NCBI GenBank assembly: GCA_014728215.1
Contig: WJLZ01000150.1
Location: forward strand, 1-62,675
Direction: 5' to 3'
DNA length: 62,675 nt
Source: Chitinivibrionales bacterium
GTDB lineage: Bacteria; Fibrobacterota; Chitinivibrionia; Chitinivibrionales; WJKA01
Shown here piece by piece: positions 46,263 through 55,724 of the stretch. A program made the translations under genes and the position numbers. The first letter of the stretch is position 1, and every line of letters starts with the position of its first letter. Below the pieces are notes generated by a model that did not search any database, had not been told where the DNA came from, and saw only the letters and a program-made list of their open reading frames with translations.

Positions 46263-49200
46263 GTGATCGGGCATAAAAAATGTGTGGGTTTCGGTCTTCT
46301 TTTATGCAGCATTGCAATGCTTTTCTGCTCCCCCGATTATAATCCTTTTTCAGATCAGACCAATGCAAGCGCAACCGTTATACGCAAGACCTTCGGGACC
46401 GTAAGCGACGGTGATTCTGTGGAAATTTTCCATGCCGAAACACTGATAATCGTTCCCGCATTACGGGAAAAAATCAAATCTTTCAGGGTTGTCATCCCGA
46501 ACAATCGATTTAATGACACAATTCGTTATATTAACACCAGAGAACAGCCGCTCCTTGCAAAAGAATACCCGGTTGCCTTTTCCCTTTATGATACGGGATT
46601 CGACACAATCAGCGTAACAACGATAAGGGAAAACGGTGCGGCAGTGAACGAAAATTTTGTCGTTTATGCCCATTCCCCCCTTTCACAAAACACCATAACC
46701 GGATATCAGGGTCAGAAAATCGAGCTTACAACATCACCGGTTGCCGACAGCGATGTCTGGTATTACTGGATTTTTGGCGATCGCATAAAAATTATATCAC
46801 CCTACTCCCGGATCGACACGATACTTCCATCAATATCACTGCCTCATGGTATAGGTTTACTCCGGGTTTCAGACGCCAAAGGAGAATACCTTTCTCCACC
46901 GGACTCTTTCAGCTATACCATTTCCGATACCGTACCCCCGGTAATCACGCCTTTACACGCTCTTGACAGCAGCAATTTAATTAAAACCGGAAATACAACA
47001 TTCATACTCAGAGTAGAAATTAAGGATTCCGATCAGGGGGGGCCTTTGGCTGTTACATTTAACGGGGAATCCTATGATGATCACAACAGCTCAATGTACA
47101 TAAAAACTATCCGAAATCTCGACAGCCTTACTCAGCATTTTCCTTACCAGGTTACCATTTCCGCAACCGACCGGGGAGGGAATTCCGATACCATGAAGGT
47201 AAGAATTTTTTATGATGAAAGCATCGACGCGACTGATAATATCGAGAACACCTTCTACTCGCCCTTTGAACGTGGAGAGCGGACGATGAACCGGAATAAC
47301 ATCGCTGTTGGTGAAATTATCAGTTATGCCGGGTCTTTGAATGTTGTTCTTAAACTTTCTGTTAATGATTCTCTTTATCCGAACCCGATTTATGTTTCGA
47401 ATAAGTCGGACACTATCTGGCAATGGCCTGTTTTTCTGGATGATACGATCAATACGATCGCGTTGCATGTGTACAACAGTGCCGACTCGCTTCTTAAAGA
47501 AGAGAGCAGCACAATGATATTCGATCCTACCATGCACGACACCATCCCACCGGTAATTGCCGACATCTCCGCGGATGGTCAACCGGCCGACATGCTTTTT
47601 ACCTCCAGCGGAAATGTTGCGCTTAAAATCATTGCCTTTGATAAAGGATCGGGTATGGGATCCTTTGAAGTAAATTCTACCAAGCTTATCGGCAGCAGTA
47701 TCAGCTATCGCTGGGAACATACGGTTCAACTGACCCATGATAACTCAGGAAACACAATCAGTATAACTGCAACCGATAATAGGGGCAATTCTTCTGAGGA
47801 GCACATAACAATCTACCATAACAACCCACCTCTTGTTACCACACCACTTAATCCACCGTTACCCTTGCGCGCAGGAATAACCTATACCGATACATTGGGC
47901 GTTCATGATAGAGATAATGATCCCCTTACGATCACGCTCCGTGATGCTCCGGATAATTTCAGCCTCGATGGTTCGATTATTTCCTGGACGCCGTCTCTGA
48001 ATGATACCGGTGAAAATGAACTTGTTTTCGATATTGAAGACTCCCTTCAGAGAATCACCTACACAACAGACATTGTTGTTGCTCCGGGGGCAAATGATCC
48101 CTGCACTCTTTCGATAACTTCAAGTCGGGGCACGATTCGTAATGATTCTTTGATTTTGCCGCAGAATTTTACCCACGATACCCTGTCGATCTTGATTCAT
48201 GATAATGATCCTGCCGGTTCCGAAAAATATGACCTGATGATTAAATACGATAACAAGCTTGCGTTTCAGTCGAAAGATACGACACGATCTTGTGAACTAA
48301 TTCTCGATTCGCTTCAGACTTCAGTTAATAGTATTCACCTTTCATGCAGCGATAATTCCGGTGAAACGTACAACCTCAATCTGACCATAACGTATCAGTA
48401 TTCATCCCAGGAATTATTCAGGAAGCGTTTGTATATCAACACCACAGACACCGCAGGAGGTGCGGGCATTGACTCCGATGTATATAATTATCCGCTGGCC
48501 GTTTCCCTGACGGATCAAAATTATGATTTCAGTTCCGATGATGGAAATGATATCCGTTTCAGAAAGTACGACGGCACGATTCTTCCCTATCAGCTCGAGC
48601 AATACAGTGCTCACGAGAAACTGGCTGGCTTCTGGGTGCTTATTGATACAATTAAAGGAAATAATAATTCTCAGTATATCGAGATGATCTGGGGATTTCC
48701 AGATTCGACCGACAAATCGAACGGACAGCAGGTATTCGATACTTCGAACGGCTTTTTCACCGTCTATCACCTTAATGAAAATTTGTCCGGCAATACAATG
48801 TATGAAAATTCCTGTAGTGATGAGCTTAACGGTGCCGGTGCGATAACCGCAACAGGCAAAAAAGGTGTTATCGGACAGGGACAGGGATTCGATGGTGAGA
48901 ATGATATAATTAATCTCGGCACTCCTGATATCCCCGGCGATGAATTAACTATCAGTTGCTGGCTTTATTCTCCCGATTTTGCTTACGGTCCATGGTATGA
49001 GAAAAGTTATGACGGCAGGATAATTTCAAAAGCCAATGGAACCGAGGATCATAATCACTGGTGGATGCTTTCCACGATCGGATCATCGGGAAATATTTAT
49101 CTGCGATGCCGTCTCAAGACAGCCGGCACAACCTCTGTTCTCGAAGGCAATTCGGCCGCGCTCTCTACAAATACATGGACCTATGGCGTTATGCGATACA

Positions 49201-49466
49201 GTGGAAAAGAAAAAAAGCTTCAACTCTATAAATATGACGGTTCTTCCGATGACGGACTTGTTGGAGAGATGGATATAGCCGGCAATATCGAGCAAAACCA
49301 TCTTATTCCCGTATGGATCGGTGCAAATCCCTTAAGTGAAAATGTAAAACCCTATAATGGTTATATCGATGAAATGCGTATAAGCCGGAAGGCGCGAAGT
49401 GCAGCATGGATAAAACTCAATTATGAAGTCCAACATTCCGAGACCGGAGTTGTCCGGTATGAGTAA
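46263..49466 (+). CDS. Giant surface lipoprotein with DUF2341 and LamG-like domains, copy 1
   Basis: 1067 residues from a GTG start. The signal ends MLFC-SPDYNPFSD, a probable lipoprotein Cys but with Phe rather than Gly/Ala/Ser before it. The body is a series of Ig/cadherin-like beta-sandwiches (about 30-600) with repeated SVTATD- or DNRGNS-type edges, then one 105-residue NDPCTLSI repeat (nt 48,093-48,407). A DUF2341 domain follows (about 720-830, KRLYINTTD...YPLAVSL), then a concanavalin/LamG-like domain to the C-terminus (IDEMRISRKARS). DUF2341-LamG pairs are common in surface proteins that bind polysaccharides. No type IX C-terminal sorting domain is evident. It is 22 bases after the beta-helix gene and 36 before its paralog. 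Confidence 0.82.
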   Translation: MIGHKKCVGFGLLLCSIAMLFCSPDYNPFSDQTNASATVIRKTFGTVSDGDSVEIFHAETLIIVPALREKIKSFRVVIPNNRFNDTIRYINTREQPLLAKEYPVAFSLYDTGFDTISVTTIRENGAAVNENFVVYAHSPLSQNTITGYQGQKIELTTSPVADSDVWYYWIFGDRIKIISPYSRIDTILPSISLPHGIGLLRVSDAKGEYLSPPDSFSYTISDTVPPVITPLHALDSSNLIKTGNTTFILRVEIKDSDQGGPLAVTFNGESYDDHNSSMYIKTIRNLDSLTQHFPYQVTISATDRGGNSDTMKVRIFYDESIDATDNIENTFYSPFERGERTMNRNNIAVGEIISYAGSLNVVLKLSVNDSLYPNPIYVSNKSDTIWQWPVFLDDTINTIALHVYNSADSLLKEESSTMIFDPTMHDTIPPVIADISADGQPADMLFTSSGNVALKIIAFDKGSGMGSFEVNSTKLIGSSISYRWEHTVQLTHDNSGNTISITATDNRGNSSEEHITIYHNNPPLVTTPLNPPLPLRAGITYTDTLGVHDRDNDPLTITLRDAPDNFSLDGSIISWTPSLNDTGENELVFDIEDSLQRITYTTDIVVAPGANDPCTLSITSSRGTIRNDSLILPQNFTHDTLSILIHDNDPAGSEKYDLMIKYDNKLAFQSKDTTRSCELILDSLQTSVNSIHLSCSDNSGETYNLNLTITYQYSSQELFRKRLYINTTDTAGGAGIDSDVYNYPLAVSLTDQNYDFSSDDGNDIRFRKYDGTILPYQLEQYSAHEKLAGFWVLIDTIKGNNNSQYIEMIWGFPDSTDKSNGQQVFDTSNGFFTVYHLNENLSGNTMYENSCSDELNGAGAITATGKKGVIGQGQGFDGENDIINLGTPDIPGDELTISCWLYSPDFAYGPWYEKSYDGRIISKANGTEDHNHWWMLSTIGSSGNIYLRCRLKTAGTTSVLEGNSAALSTNTWTYGVMRYSGKEKKLQLYKYDGSSDDGLVGEMDIAGNIEQNHLIPVWIGANPLSENVKPYNGYIDEMRISRKARSAAWIKLNYEVQHSETGVVRYE

Positions 49467-49502
49467 AATAACCCTGATAAACAATTATCACAGGAACAGG
49501 TA

Positions 49503-52500
49503 ATGCACCATAAAAGGTCAATCACAACAGCCCTGAAATTGACCGGCTTGCTTTTTTGCTCTGCCCTTACCTTCCTGTGCAGTGACGAATACAATCCCTT
49601 TTCGGATATGTCGCATGCCAAGGCCCATGTTGTTTCAAAAACATTCGGCACCTACGACGAAGGTGATTCGGTTTCTATTTTTACCTCAGAAACATTATTC
49701 ATTGTTATTGCTTTAAAAGAAAAGGTCGATTCGTGTGTTGTTCATATACCAAACAGCCGCTTCGAGTCCCGCCGGGTAATACCTTCACCCCCTGCCGAAA
49801 AAGTTTCTGCGGCGCTTTATCCCGTGGCTTTTTCACTTATAGATACCGGAATATTTACAATTACCATTACCACTTGTCGCTCAAGCGGCCGGAATGTCAT
49901 TGACGAACTGGTTGTCCGTGCAGCAACGCCCCTTTCACAAGATCCTGTTGACGCATATACTGGTATGCCCATTACCCTCAACACCGGATCAGTGGGAGAT
50001 CCTGATGTCTGGTATCACTGGCAATTTGATTCGCTGAATCATCTCAAAATCAGCTCTCCCCATGCAAGTGTCGATACTGTTCTTCCTGTAATAACCAACC
50101 CCTCAGGCTCTGGATTTCTCTGGGTTTCTGATTTGAAAAACAGTGCAGCATCACAAAAAATCCCCTTCACCTACTCCCTGAACGATACTGTCCCTCCGAT
50201 AATCCAGATACCAGCGGCGCCAAACGATACCATTACCACCGGAGATTCAATTGTCGGTATTACCGCGGTGGTTGAAGATCCCGGTGGAGGACTTATTTCG
50301 AGAGTAACCTTTAATGGAATACGATATGATAATGTGGGTAGAAATTCCTATGAAAAAACCTTTCATGACTTTACCGCTCATACCGTAGAAAATCCTTTAG
50401 CGATAAAAATCAAGGCGTCGGATTATTTCGGAAACTCCATCGAAAAAACATGTCACCTTGTTTATGATCCTTCATTACCTGCGGTAGGCGGAATGAAACT
50501 CAAATTTCTATCACCACCCAGTGATTCACAAACTACTGCCTCATCCAGAAAATTCATTATCGGCAGAGTCATTGATATCACCCGCGATTCTGTGAACGTA
50601 TCACTCCGGCTCCGCCATAACCATTCACTCCACGATGATGTTCAGACAATTAAAGGTAATAAAAACCAGGAATGGCAATGGCACCTGACACTTGCAGAAG
50701 GGCTTAATAATATTACAATATCGGCACTTGATAACATTTCCAATAAAACCCATGACTCCTCTATAGTAATTTTTTATCAACCCGACGACCGGATGGATTC
50801 CGATCCTCCGGTTATAGCCGATGTCCAGGCCGATGGGAAATATGCCGATAATTCACATACCACAAAAGATTCAGTTAAGTTTAAAGTAATCGCATTCGAT
50901 GATCATTCGGGTATCGAGACGGTTACAATCCATGGTAACACTATCGAACCCGATTCAAAGAATTATTACCTTTATGAAACCAGTATTGCCCTCGAAAAAA
51001 ACGGCGGTAACAGTATTTCAGTGACTGCCCGGGACAGCTCGGGTCATACAAAAGAAATAAGCGTGGTCATTTTTAAAAACAATCCTCCTCAAGTTATTGA
51101 TTCTCTCCATCCACCGGTACCGTTGCGTGTCGGCGACCACTATATCGATACGCTGGTCGCCACCGATCAGGACAACGATTCGATACATATTGAGGCTATC
51201 GATATACCGGAAGGCCTGATCTTTACCGACGGTATCATAGAATGGACTCCAACAAATACGAACATAGGAAATCATATCCTGAGGTTTGATATTTTTGACG
51301 GCACCGAATATGTTTCCTATGAATGCACTCTTGAGGTTGTTTCAAAAGAGAATCATCCCTGCTCTTTGTCTGTGACGCCAACCAACGGCATCCTGTTCGA
51401 TAATACCCTTTCTCTCTCTGATACCCTTTCATCGGAAATTTTATTTTTTGATATCATCGATCAAGACCATTTGAATACCGAAGACTATACAATCACAATC
51501 AAATACAACAACGTTACCACAATACGATCGATCGATTCGACACGATTTACCATAACCCTCAATCCTACGGAAGCCGATCGGCAAAACGAATCACTCACAG
51601 TAATATGCTCCGATCTCTCGACGGTTCCCGACACTCTGGCCCTGAATATCAACTACGTTCCGGCTAATAACCCCTGTTCCCTTTCGGTTCGGTCGGCATT
51701 GGGTCTGCTCGATAACGATACTCTCTCTATCGATATAGGTTCAACTCCCGACACCCTGATTTATACCATCCATGATAACGATCTGACGGGTTCCGATCAG
51801 TACCACCTTACCATAAAGAGACAATCGGGGCCAGACGTTCAAACGTTTACCGATAGTCAAACAAGCAGAACCTGTAAGGTTACCCTAGAAACAGACAATT
51901 TGCAGGAATCCACCGAGACCATTACGGTAATTTGCAGCGATCGTTCCGGAATGTCCGATACGGTGACCGTTACCGTTCTTTATCATCAAGGAATACTATC
52001 GCAGAAAATCCGGCTAAATACAACAGCTTCGGGAGCCAATATCACCTCAACAATTACGTCCTTTCCGGTGCTTGTACGGCTTGACAGCAGCAATTTCGAT
52101 TTTTCGGAGGCCAACAGGGACGGTACGAATATCTGGTTTATCGATGATAGCGGTGATACGCTCTATTATGCTGTTGAAATGTTCGATTCTTCGGCCCAAA
52201 AAGGTGTGCTCTGGGTTTTGGTCGATTCAATATATGGTAACGATGACAACCAGTATATGACCATGCATTACGGAAAACCTTCGCCGGTCGACTATTCACC
52301 TTCCAGTATTTTCTTATATGGCGACGGTTTTGCCGGTGTGTGGCATCTGAATGAAACAAATTCTTCGGGTGGGGCGAATCTGGAGACCCCCGATGCATCG
52401 TCGAATTCCCGTGACGGAATACTTAACGGTCTTTTAGAAGACGATAATGTCGTTGACGGTTATTGCGGAAACGCTGTTCGATTTCACGGCGGCAACGGCA

Positions 52501-53027
52501 CCGACGGCGACTGGATCGACCTGGGTGACTACTCTGCATACCGACTCGAGGATCATACTATTTCCTTCTGGATGAATGCTGTCAACACTCCACAATCCGG
52601 TGACTGGGATTATCTCGAAAAGCTTTTCTGTAAAGGTAATCAGCAAATTGAGTTTACCTGGGGTCACATAGAACCGGAACACACGAAATCATATCAGATT
52701 CGTCTCAATTCCAATGAATGGGCCTCTGTTCGTACATCAGAAACACTTCATAGTAACACCTGGTATCTGATTCACTGCACGCTTACAAGTGGCGAATTGA
52801 TGCGCCTCTATGTTAACGGGGAGCTTAAAGCGCAGACATCCATACAGGGTTTCGGCGATATCGCTTCAGGTGCATTCGCTCTGGGCGGCGACGCCTACGA
52901 TAATGGTTATTATTTCAACGGCATCATTGATGAATTCCGGTTCTCAAGCGCTGTCCGCTCTTCCGAGTGGATCAGGCTGGAATACGAAAATCAGAGAAAA
53001 GACGGCTCGTTTTTAATCTTCGAGTAG
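49503..53027 (+). CDS. Giant surface lipoprotein with DUF2341 and LamG-like domains, copy 2
   Basis: 1174 residues, a clear tandem paralog of the preceding gene: the same signal style ending FLC-SDEYNPFSD, the same opening (KTFGTYDEGDSVSIF), Ig-like sandwiches, a proline-rich hinge (SLHPPVPLRVGDHYIDTL), then DUF2341 (about 832-940) and a LamG-like C-terminus (IDEFRFSSAVRSSEW). It carries two tandem copies of the 105-residue PCSLSV repeat where copy 1 has one. That accounts for the 107-residue length difference. It likely binds glycans or other surface proteins outside the outer membrane. Its 3' end overlaps the convergent mutS by 15 bases, and no terminator separates them. Confidence 0.82.
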   Translation: MHHKRSITTALKLTGLLFCSALTFLCSDEYNPFSDMSHAKAHVVSKTFGTYDEGDSVSIFTSETLFIVIALKEKVDSCVVHIPNSRFESRRVIPSPPAEKVSAALYPVAFSLIDTGIFTITITTCRSSGRNVIDELVVRAATPLSQDPVDAYTGMPITLNTGSVGDPDVWYHWQFDSLNHLKISSPHASVDTVLPVITNPSGSGFLWVSDLKNSAASQKIPFTYSLNDTVPPIIQIPAAPNDTITTGDSIVGITAVVEDPGGGLISRVTFNGIRYDNVGRNSYEKTFHDFTAHTVENPLAIKIKASDYFGNSIEKTCHLVYDPSLPAVGGMKLKFLSPPSDSQTTASSRKFIIGRVIDITRDSVNVSLRLRHNHSLHDDVQTIKGNKNQEWQWHLTLAEGLNNITISALDNISNKTHDSSIVIFYQPDDRMDSDPPVIADVQADGKYADNSHTTKDSVKFKVIAFDDHSGIETVTIHGNTIEPDSKNYYLYETSIALEKNGGNSISVTARDSSGHTKEISVVIFKNNPPQVIDSLHPPVPLRVGDHYIDTLVATDQDNDSIHIEAIDIPEGLIFTDGIIEWTPTNTNIGNHILRFDIFDGTEYVSYECTLEVVSKENHPCSLSVTPTNGILFDNTLSLSDTLSSEILFFDIIDQDHLNTEDYTITIKYNNVTTIRSIDSTRFTITLNPTEADRQNESLTVICSDLSTVPDTLALNINYVPANNPCSLSVRSALGLLDNDTLSIDIGSTPDTLIYTIHDNDLTGSDQYHLTIKRQSGPDVQTFTDSQTSRTCKVTLETDNLQESTETITVICSDRSGMSDTVTVTVLYHQGILSQKIRLNTTASGANITSTITSFPVLVRLDSSNFDFSEANRDGTNIWFIDDSGDTLYYAVEMFDSSAQKGVLWVLVDSIYGNDDNQYMTMHYGKPSPVDYSPSSIFLYGDGFAGVWHLNETNSSGGANLETPDASSNSRDGILNGLLEDDNVVDGYCGNAVRFHGGNGTDGDWIDLGDYSAYRLEDHTISFWMNAVNTPQSGDWDYLEKLFCKGNQQIEFTWGHIEPEHTKSYQIRLNSNEWASVRTSETLHSNTWYLIHCTLTSGELMRLYVNGELKAQTSIQGFGDIASGAFALGGDAYDNGYYFNGIIDEFRFSSAVRSSEWIRLEYENQRKDGSFLIFE
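51351..51980 (+). repeat. Tandem 105-codon repeat inside the second giant lipoprotein gene
   Basis: Two in-frame copies, 51351-51665 and 51666-51980, each opening N-x-PCSLSV and closing VICSD...S followed by a beta strand. The period is exactly 315 bases. The copies are well diverged at nucleotide level, so the duplication is old. The first lipoprotein has one equivalent unit at 48093-48407 (NDPCTLSI...LSCSD). Confidence 0.75.
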
Positions 53028-55700
53028 TTGCTCCGGCGGAGTATCCACGGCTTTTTTTATTTCCGCAAGATGGTTCAGGGCCTCGATGGGCGTAAGATTA
53101 TTGATCTCGATGGTATCCAGTTTTTTCTTTATGTTTTCCAGCTGTGGATCTTTGATTACCTGGGGGGATTGAAAGAAGAGATCGGTCTGCATGGTCGGTT
53201 CTGATGTCCGGGTTTCACCGTCATGGCGTGCCAGGGCCGGTTTATGGTCCGGAGTAAGTTCCATGCTCTCGAGATTGGCAAGTATCTCCTTGGCCCGTTT
53301 AATTACCGGTTCGGGAACGCCTGCCAGGCGAGCGACCTGAATGCCGTATGAGTGATCACAACTGCCATCTTCAACCTTTCGCACAAAAATAATCTTATCA
53401 TTCCATTCTTTTACTTTCACATGCATGTTTTTGATCCGGGGAAAGAGCAAGGCCAACTCGGTAAGCTCGTGATAGTGTGTAGCGAAAAAGGTCCGGGGGC
53501 GACACTTTGGCGTTTTATGAAGATGCTCTGCCACCGCCCAGGCAATGCTGATTCCATCGAAAGTCGAAGTGCCTCTGCCGACTTCATCAAGTAATACGAG
53601 ACTGCGATCGGTGGCATTGTTAAGAATATTGGCCACTTCGATCATTTCGACCAGAAAAGTACTCTGTCCACGTGCCAGCCTGTCCGAGGCCCCGACACGG
53701 GTAAAAAACTTATCGACAATGCCGATTTCAGCTTTTGCGGCGGGTACAAAAGATCCCATCTGGGCCATAATTGCTATCAGTGCATTCTGACGGAGATAGG
53801 TCGATTTTCCTGCCATATTTGGGCCGGTTATCAGAATAATTTGTGCATCTTTGCCCCCCACAATGGCATCATTGGGCACAAACTGCTCATCAATAGACAT
53901 CTGTTCGATTACCGGATGACGGCATTCACGGATAATAATATTGGAATCTTCTCGAATGATCGGCCGGCAATAACCGCTGTCGGCAGCAATTTTTGCAAGA
54001 GAGGTAAACACATCGAGCATGGCAACCGCTTCTGCGGCTTTCTGGATCCTGCTGCAGTATCCCGCAATTTCGGTGCGAAGGGAAACAAAAAGCTCATATT
54101 CCAATGACGACAGCCGCTCTTCAGCCCCCAGAATCTTCTCTTCCATCTCCTTTAATTCGGGAGTAATAAACCGTTCACCGTTAACAAGTGTCTGCTTCCG
54201 AATATAAGTCTCCGGTACCAGTGATATATTTGCCTTCGACACCTCGATATAGTAGCCGAACACTTTATTGAACCCGATTTTCAGTGATGAAATACCGGTG
54301 TTTTTCCGCTCTGTTTCCTGAAGGCTGGCGATCCATTTTTTACCGTTCTGTGAGGCCTCTTTGATTTCATCGAGTTCCTGCGATACACCTTTGCGAATGA
54401 TGCCTCCCTCTCGAAGGGAGAGCGGAGGATTATCCACAATGGTCTCATCTATCCGCAAGGCCAAGTCTTCAAATCCTTCCAGATTCTGGGATATTCCTCT
54501 GATAACATTGTTGGACTTTGGTGAAAGTGTTTTAACTATTTTCGGAAAGACATTCAGTGAGTTTTTCAGCGCGCTCAGATCTCTGGCATTGGCCCGTTCA
54601 TAGGTGATCCTCCCGATAAGCCGTTCGATATCGAAAATCTGCTTCAGCAACAGTTCAATTTCTCCCCGAACAAAGACATCTTTTTTAAGCCATTCAACGC
54701 AATCGAGACGGTCGGATATTTCCGGCGCCTGTTTCAAAGGATGGGTAATCCACCGTTTCATCAGCCTGCCGCCCATGGCGGTACAGGTTCTGTCGAGAAC
54801 TGAAATCAGGGTACCGCCTTTATCATCGGAATGGATCGGTTTAAGAAGTTCCAGATTTCGAATGGTCGAGGGATCGAGTTCCGCATACCGAGAAAGGGTG
54901 CGTGGGATCAGCGATGAAATATGACGCAAGTCATTTTTTTTCTGCTCCTTCAAATATGAAAGAAGTGCACCTGCCGCCCTGATTCCGGTTTCATAGCTTT
55001 CAAAGCCGAGCCCCTGAAGGGAAGCCACCGAAAAATGGCATTTCAGTACTTCCTCTGCATTATCACGATCAAATTTCCAGCCGTCATACCGGGTAATGAC
55101 GCGTTGGGCGAATCCATTTTCCTCCGAGAGCCCTGCAAGCGGATCTTCTCCACCGTCGGCGGCAATAATTTCTGCCGGATCTACCCGTACGATTTCCTCC
55201 GATAATTTTTCCTTTTCAATTTCTTCAACGGAAAACTCTCCGGTTGACAAGTCACATATTGAGACTCCGGCCGTGCCGTCATTTACAACAATGCCCAATA
55301 TATAATTATTGCTTTTTTCATCGATAAAGCTGGTTTCGGTTGCTGTTCCTGCGGAAATTATTTCTATAACATCCCGCTTAACGAGACCTTTGGCTTTTTT
55401 CGGATCTTCGGTTTGCTCACAAATGGCAATCCGGTATCCTGCTTTAACCAGACGATTTGCATACCTGTCGAGGGCATGATACGGAAAACCGGCCAGTGGG
55501 GTGGCATCGGCACCGCCATGATTCCTGCTTGTTAATGTTAAGCCAAGGATCCGGGAGGCTGTTTTCGCATCCTCATTGAACATTTCATAAAAATCGCCCA
55601 TCCGGTAAAGGAGTACTGTGGTTGGATTCTGTTGCTTAATGGCAACATATTGCCGCATCATGGGGGTAAGATTCGGTTTTGTGGATGCGCTTTGCTTCAT
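53013..55700 (-). CDS. mutS: DNA mismatch repair protein MutS
   Basis: 895 residues. The mismatch-sensing Phe-x-Glu is Phe37-Tyr-Glu39 in MGDFYEMF. The connector and lever domains follow, then the ATPase with Walker A GPNMAGKST (about 624-632) and LLDEVGRGTSTFDG. The length and intact N-terminal domain mark it as MutS1, not MutS2. It binds mispairs and recruits MutL to start repair; mutL is not in the window. It starts 24 bases after scpB would begin its stop region in the opposite direction of reading: on the minus strand the order is glmS, scpA, scpB, mutS. Its 3' end overlaps the convergent lipoprotein gene. Confidence 0.97.
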   Translation of the reverse strand: MKQSASTKPNLTPMMRQYVAIKQQNPTTVLLYRMGDFYEMFNEDAKTASRILGLTLTSRNHGGADATPLAGFPYHALDRYANRLVKAGYRIAICEQTEDPKKAKGLVKRDVIEIISAGTATETSFIDEKSNNYILGIVVNDGTAGVSICDLSTGEFSVEEIEKEKLSEEIVRVDPAEIIAADGGEDPLAGLSEENGFAQRVITRYDGWKFDRDNAEEVLKCHFSVASLQGLGFESYETGIRAAGALLSYLKEQKKNDLRHISSLIPRTLSRYAELDPSTIRNLELLKPIHSDDKGGTLISVLDRTCTAMGGRLMKRWITHPLKQAPEISDRLDCVEWLKKDVFVRGEIELLLKQIFDIERLIGRITYERANARDLSALKNSLNVFPKIVKTLSPKSNNVIRGISQNLEGFEDLALRIDETIVDNPPLSLREGGIIRKGVSQELDEIKEASQNGKKWIASLQETERKNTGISSLKIGFNKVFGYYIEVSKANISLVPETYIRKQTLVNGERFITPELKEMEEKILGAEERLSSLEYELFVSLRTEIAGYCSRIQKAAEAVAMLDVFTSLAKIAADSGYCRPIIREDSNIIIRECRHPVIEQMSIDEQFVPNDAIVGGKDAQIILITGPNMAGKSTYLRQNALIAIMAQMGSFVPAAKAEIGIVDKFFTRVGASDRLARGQSTFLVEMIEVANILNNATDRSLVLLDEVGRGTSTFDGISIAWAVAEHLHKTPKCRPRTFFATHYHELTELALLFPRIKNMHVKVKEWNDKIIFVRKVEDGSCDHSYGIQVARLAGVPEPVIKRAKEILANLESMELTPDHKPALARHDGETRTSEPTMQTDLFFQSPQVIKDPQLENIKKKLDTIEINNLTPIEALNHLAEIKKAVDTPPEQLLED

Positions 55701-55724
55701 TATACCGCCGTTATGAATTTGATT

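Noticed and set aside
43579-53027. CRISPR or short tandem DNA repeats in the giant lipoprotein genes
   Set aside because: The repeats are long, diverged protein-level modules in frame, not short identical repeats with spacers.
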